Of a stretch of 9,165 nt of DNA, positions 5,693 to 9,165 are shown one piece after another. The notes beneath the pieces are model-generated. The model ran no database searches and was not told the origin of the DNA. It worked only from the letters and a program-made list of their open reading frames with translations. Origin of the DNA: an uncultured Ruminococcus sp. (GTDB lineage Bacteria; Bacillota; Clostridia; Oscillospirales; Ruminococcaceae); NCBI GenBank assembly GCA_946540705.1, contig CAMNJD010000515.1:1-9165 (forward strand). The letters are read 5' to 3'. Every line of letters starts with the position of its first letter. The stretch's first letter is position 1. A program made the translations under genes and the position numbers.

Positions 5693-8600
5693 ATGCAGAC
5701 GCTGCGTGAATTCCTGCGGGAATATGCCGCAAAGCTCCCTGAAGCCGTCCTGAACGGCAGGCTGCGGCGCGTGCTCGCCAACCCCGCACGCACCAAGCTC
5801 TACCTCGAAACCGAATACGACGCGCAGGTGCCGTTCGACGACCTCACTGCCGCCGAATCCGAGCTTGCCGTGCGGCTGAAGCTCCAGTCACTTCGCATCC
5901 TCTGCCGCTACGCTCCGGCGCTGTTCTCGGTTGATATTCTCCCTGAGCTGTTCCGGTCGCTGCGGCGCGATCTGCCGATGATCAACGGCTTTCTGGAGGA
6001 TGCGGAGCTTTCCCTGAAGGAAAATATCCTCACGATCGGACTGATGCACGGCGGTGCGGATATCCTCGAAAATACGCGCTTTCGCGATGAGCTTGCACGG
6101 GCTGTGCAGGCCGTCTACGGCGTGAGCATCTCGGTGCAGTTTGCCGGCGATCACCTGCATATCTCCGAGGAGGAGCAGGCACAGATGCAGGAGGCCGTGA
6201 TCGCGGAGATGCCCGCAGACCGCTACCGCATTCCCGAACCGCCGCAGGCACCCCCGACGCCGCAGTTCTCAGCGCTCCCGCCGGATGATGCTGCACCGGT
6301 CACACCGGATCGCCCCGATAAAGATTCGCTCAACATCATCTTCGGTCGGCTGGTCAAGGAAAAGCCCGTTACGGTCGCATCCGTCGTGGAGTCTGTCAAT
6401 CACACCGACGGCAGCGCAAAGAAATTTGCGATCGCTGCGGAGGTATTCGGCAAGCCCGACACGCGCACCCTCAAAAACGGCAAGACCCTCGTCACCTTTC
6501 CTGTCACGGACTACACAGGCTCGGTGCTGGTCAAGCTCTTTCTGGATGAACAGAAATTTGCGGACTTTGATATGAAGGCGGTCGGCAAGGGCGCAAATCT
6601 CATGATCTACGGCTCCGTTGCATATGACGACTGGGATCACGATATCGTCATCAAGCCCGCAGCGATCAACTCCTATTCCCCCGACCGCCGCACAGACGAT
6701 GCACCGGTCAAGCGCGTCGAGCTGCATCTGCATACCAATATGTCGGCAATGGACGCAGTCTCCTCCGCGGAAGCACTGGTCAGGCGGGCGCATGACTGGG
6801 GACACCGCGCTGTTGCAATCACGGATCACGGCGTGGTGCAGGCGTTCCCGGAGGCGATGAACACGGCCGCCAAATGGGACGATTTCCGCGTGATCTACGG
6901 CTGTGAGGCATATGTCGTCAACGATCTGGACGTTCAGAAGGTCATCGACTGTGACGATCCCCGCGACCCGCAGCAGGAGGTCATCGTCTTTGACGTTGAA
7001 ACGACCGGACTCTCCCCGAAAAATGACCGCCTCACCGAGATCGGTGCGGTCAAGATCCGCGGCATGCGGATCATCGACAGCTTTGACACCTTTGTCAATC
7101 CGGAGCGGCCGATTCCGCAGCAGATCCAGGAGCTCACACATATCACGCAGGATATGGTTGACAATGCGCCCTCTGAAAAGGACGCTGTTTCGCAGTTTCT
7201 GGAATTCTGCGGCAGTGAGAACCCGGTGCTGATCGCACATAACGCGAACTTCGATACCTCATTCATCCGGCAGGTGTTTGCCCGGCATCAGATGGAGCAT
7301 CCGTTTGTCACGATCGACACCGTTGTCATGTCACGCGCTGTGCTGCCGGAGCTTTCGCGCCATAAGCTCGATGTCATCGCAAAGCACTTAAAGCTCGGCA
7401 AGTTTGAGCATCACCGTGCCGCCGATGACGCCTATATGCTCGCGAAAATCTACCTCACCCTCATGGAGCGCATCATCAAGGAGCACGGCCTCACCCGCCT
7501 CGGCGAGCTGAATACCGTCCTCCCGCCGGTTGACCCCAAACGGCTGCGCTCCTATCACCAGATCATCCTCGCGAAAAACCAGACCGGCGTCAAGAACCTC
7601 TACCGCCTCGTGTCATACAGCCAGATCGACCACTTCTACAAAAAGCCGCTCATGCTCAAATCCGAGCTGGTGCAGCATCATGAGGGACTGATCTACGGCA
7701 GTGCGTGCGAAGCGGGTGAATTCTTCACGGCGATCGTGGACGGCAAATCCGATGAGGAGCTCTGCCGCCTCGCGAAATTCTACGATTATCTCGAAATTCA
7801 GCCGATCGCGAACAATATGTTCATGCTGCGGAGCGATAAATTCCCTGCGCAGACCGAAGAAGATCTGCGCAATTATAACCGCAGGGTGCTTGAGATCGGC
7901 GACCGCTGCGGCATCCCTGTCGTCGCGACCTGCGATGTGCATTTCATGGACGAAAAGGACGGCATCTACCGGCAGATCCTGCAATCCGGCTCCGGCTTCT
8001 CCGATACCGGCGAACAGGCGCCGCTTTATCTGCGCACGACCGATGAAATGCTCGAGGAATTCGACTATCTCGGCGCAGACCGTGCCTATGAGGTCGTTGT
8101 GAAGAACACCAACGCGATCGCGGATAAGATCGACCGCTGCCACGCGATCCCCAAGGGAACCTTTACCCCGTCCATCCCCGGCGCGGAGGAGGATCTCATC
8201 CGCATCACCACCGAAAAGGCCAAGAGCATCTACGGCGACCCGCTGCCGGAGCTTGTGCAGAAGCGCCTCGACCGTGAGCTTGATTCGATCTGCCGCCACG
8301 GCTTCTCCGTGCTGTACATGATCGCGCAGAAGCTCGTTGCAAACTCGGAAAAGTACGGCTATCTGGTCGGCTCCCGAGGCTCGGTCGGCTCATCGTTCGT
8401 CGCGTCTATGGCCGGCATCTCAGAGGTCAACCCGCTTGTCCCGCACTACGTCTGCCCCAAGTGCCGCTATTCGGAATTCATCACGGACGGCTCGGTCGGC
8501 TCAGGCTTTGACCTGCCGCCGAAGGCCTGCCCAAAGTGCGGCACTGACATGAAGCGCGACGGACACGATATCCCGTTCGAGACATTCCTCGGCTTTGACG

Positions 8601-9165
8601 GCGACAAAGCGCCGGATATCGACCAGAATTTTTCCAGTGAATATCAGTCCGAATCGCACCGCTATACCGAGGAGCTGTTCGGCCGCGCAAACGTGTTCAA
8701 GGCGGGAACGATCTCCGGCGTTCAGGATAAGATCGCATACGGCTATGTCAAGCACTGGCTCGAGGACTGCGGCCTGACCGTCAACAACAGCGAGATCAAC
8801 CGGCTCGTCGCTGGCTGCGTCGGTGTCAAGAAAACGACCGGTCAGCACCCGGGCGGCATGGTCGTTGTGCCGGAGGAATTCGATATCTTCGATTTTACGC
8901 CCGTACAGCAGCCCGGTGAACCGGATGAATCCGACAGCTCCGGCATGATTATCACGACGCACTTCGACTTCCACAAGCTGCATGATACCATCCTCAAGCT
9001 CGACGAGCTGGGACATGTTGTCCCGACACTCTATAAGCACCTTGAGGATCTCACCGGCATCAAAATTGCGGATGTTCCGACAACTGACCCCAAGGTGTTC
9101 CAGATGTGTACCGACTGCTCGGTGCTCGGCGTGACGGAGCAGGATATCTACTGCAAGACCGGCTC
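5693..9165 (+). CDS. polC: DNA polymerase III alpha subunit, PolC type (3' end beyond window)
   Basis: PolC is the replicative DNA polymerase of low-GC Gram-positives, with built-in 3'-5' proofreading. About 1157 residues are visible of a protein usually near 1430, and the frame is open to the right edge. Residues 1 to about 190 form the variable N-terminal domain, followed by a proline-rich linker. An OB-fold domain spans about 212-335, including G-K-T-L-V-T-F-P-V-T-D-Y-T. The PHP domain starts at V-E-L-H-L-H-T (H345, H347), with T-D-H-G-V-V-Q (D378, H379). The DEDDh exonuclease is inserted in the PHP domain: F-D-V-E-T-T-G (D434, E436), H-N-A-N-F-D (D521) and H-H-R-A-A-D-D (H574, D579). The PHP domain then resumes. 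The polymerase core has Y-L-V-G-S-R-G-S-V-G-S-S from Y890, a zinc site (C921, C924, C946, C949) and the catalytic aspartates D975 and D977 (P-D-I-D-Q-N-F) and D1104 (L-K-L-D-E-L-G-H). The thumb, C-terminal OB/tail and clamp-binding motif are not in view. Several long minus-strand frames across this gene are only shadows. Confidence 0.98.
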   Translation, partial: MQTLREFLREYAAKLPEAVLNGRLRRVLANPARTKLYLETEYDAQVPFDDLTAAESELAVRLKLQSLRILCRYAPALFSVDILPELFRSLRRDLPMINGFLEDAELSLKENILTIGLMHGGADILENTRFRDELARAVQAVYGVSISVQFAGDHLHISEEEQAQMQEAVIAEMPADRYRIPEPPQAPPTPQFSALPPDDAAPVTPDRPDKDSLNIIFGRLVKEKPVTVASVVESVNHTDGSAKKFAIAAEVFGKPDTRTLKNGKTLVTFPVTDYTGSVLVKLFLDEQKFADFDMKAVGKGANLMIYGSVAYDDWDHDIVIKPAAINSYSPDRRTDDAPVKRVELHLHTNMSAMDAVSSAEALVRRAHDWGHRAVAITDHGVVQAFPEAMNTAAKWDDFRVIYGCEAYVVNDLDVQKVIDCDDPRDPQQEVIVFDVETTGLSPKNDRLTEIGAVKIRGMRIIDSFDTFVNPERPIPQQIQELTHITQDMVDNAPSEKDAVSQFLEFCGSENPVLIAHNANFDTSFIRQVFARHQMEHPFVTIDTVVMSRAVLPELSRHKLDVIAKHLKLGKFEHHRAADDAYMLAKIYLTLMERIIKEHGLTRLGELNTVLPPVDPKRLRSYHQIILAKNQTGVKNLYRLVSYSQIDHFYKKPLMLKSELVQHHEGLIYGSACEAGEFFTAIVDGKSDEELCRLAKFYDYLEIQPIANNMFMLRSDKFPAQTEEDLRNYNRRVLEIGDRCGIPVVATCDVHFMDEKDGIYRQILQSGSGFSDTGEQAPLYLRTTDEMLEEFDYLGADRAYEVVVKNTNAIADKIDRCHAIPKGTFTPSIPGAEEDLIRITTEKAKSIYGDPLPELVQKRLDRELDSICRHGFSVLYMIAQKLVANSEKYGYLVGSRGSVGSSFVASMAGISEVNPLVPHYVCPKCRYSEFITDGSVGSGFDLPPKACPKCGTDMKRDGHDIPFETFLGFDGDKAPDIDQNFSSEYQSESHRYTEELFGRANVFKAGTISGVQDKIAYGYVKHWLEDCGLTVNNSEINRLVAGCVGVKKTTGQHPGGMVVVPEEFDIFDFTPVQQPGEPDESDSSGMIITTHFDFHKLHDTILKLDELGHVVPTLYKHLEDLTGIKIADVPTTDPKVFQMCTDCSVLGVTEQDIYCKTG

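Noticed and set aside
6269..7240. A 323-codon open frame on the minus strand
   Set aside because: It lies wholly opposite polC across the PHP and exonuclease motifs. It has no recognisable domain, and it is explained by GC-rich codon bias giving few stops in the opposite frame.
7613..9040. Two long minus-strand frames opposite the 3' half of polC
   Set aside because: The plus strand here encodes unmistakable PolC motifs (zinc site, catalytic aspartates). The opposite frames show no family features.

Overview
The window is a compact, entirely plus-strand stretch of a low-to-moderately GC-rich Gram-positive chromosome. It carries PolC, the replicative DNA polymerase typical of Bacillota, and the gene order cdsA - dxr - rseP - [two unknown membrane proteins] - ispG - polC. 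That order, usually with uppS just upstream, is a well-known arrangement in class Clostridia. The strong G/C preference at third codon positions, together with the sequence style of CdsA, RseP and PolC, suggests a gut-type Oscillospiraceae/Ruminococcaceae organism. The family-level placement is inference.

Layout. Bases 1-68 probably hold the last codons of an upstream gene (uppS by context). CdsA (53-886) makes CDP-diacylglycerol for phospholipids. Dxr (929-2071) catalyses the first committed step of the MEP isoprenoid pathway. A 123-base gap follows, with a plausible promoter and a strong ribosome binding site. RseP (2195-3244) is a site-2 intramembrane protease. Then come two unrecognised membrane proteins (about 3279-4007 and 4035-4553). 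They share a C-terminal domain and look like a tandem duplication. The second overlaps ispG (4550-5587) by four bases. IspG is the iron-sulfur enzyme of the penultimate MEP step. A 105-base gap containing short direct repeats precedes polC (5693 to the right edge, 3' end missing).

How the genes fit together. Dxr and IspG supply isoprenoid precursors. The presumed UppS would turn these into undecaprenyl phosphate for the cell wall. CdsA feeds membrane lipid synthesis, and RseP is a membrane protease involved in envelope signalling and signal-peptide clearance. The block is therefore an envelope/isoprenoid operon joined to replication. The two unknown proteins sit inside it and are tightly coupled to ispG, but nothing visible assigns them a function.

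I see no CRISPR array, tRNA, rRNA, insertion sequence, integrase or convincing terminator. This is a mostly ordinary housekeeping region. The only part that looks undescribed is the tandem membrane-protein pair between rseP and ispG.
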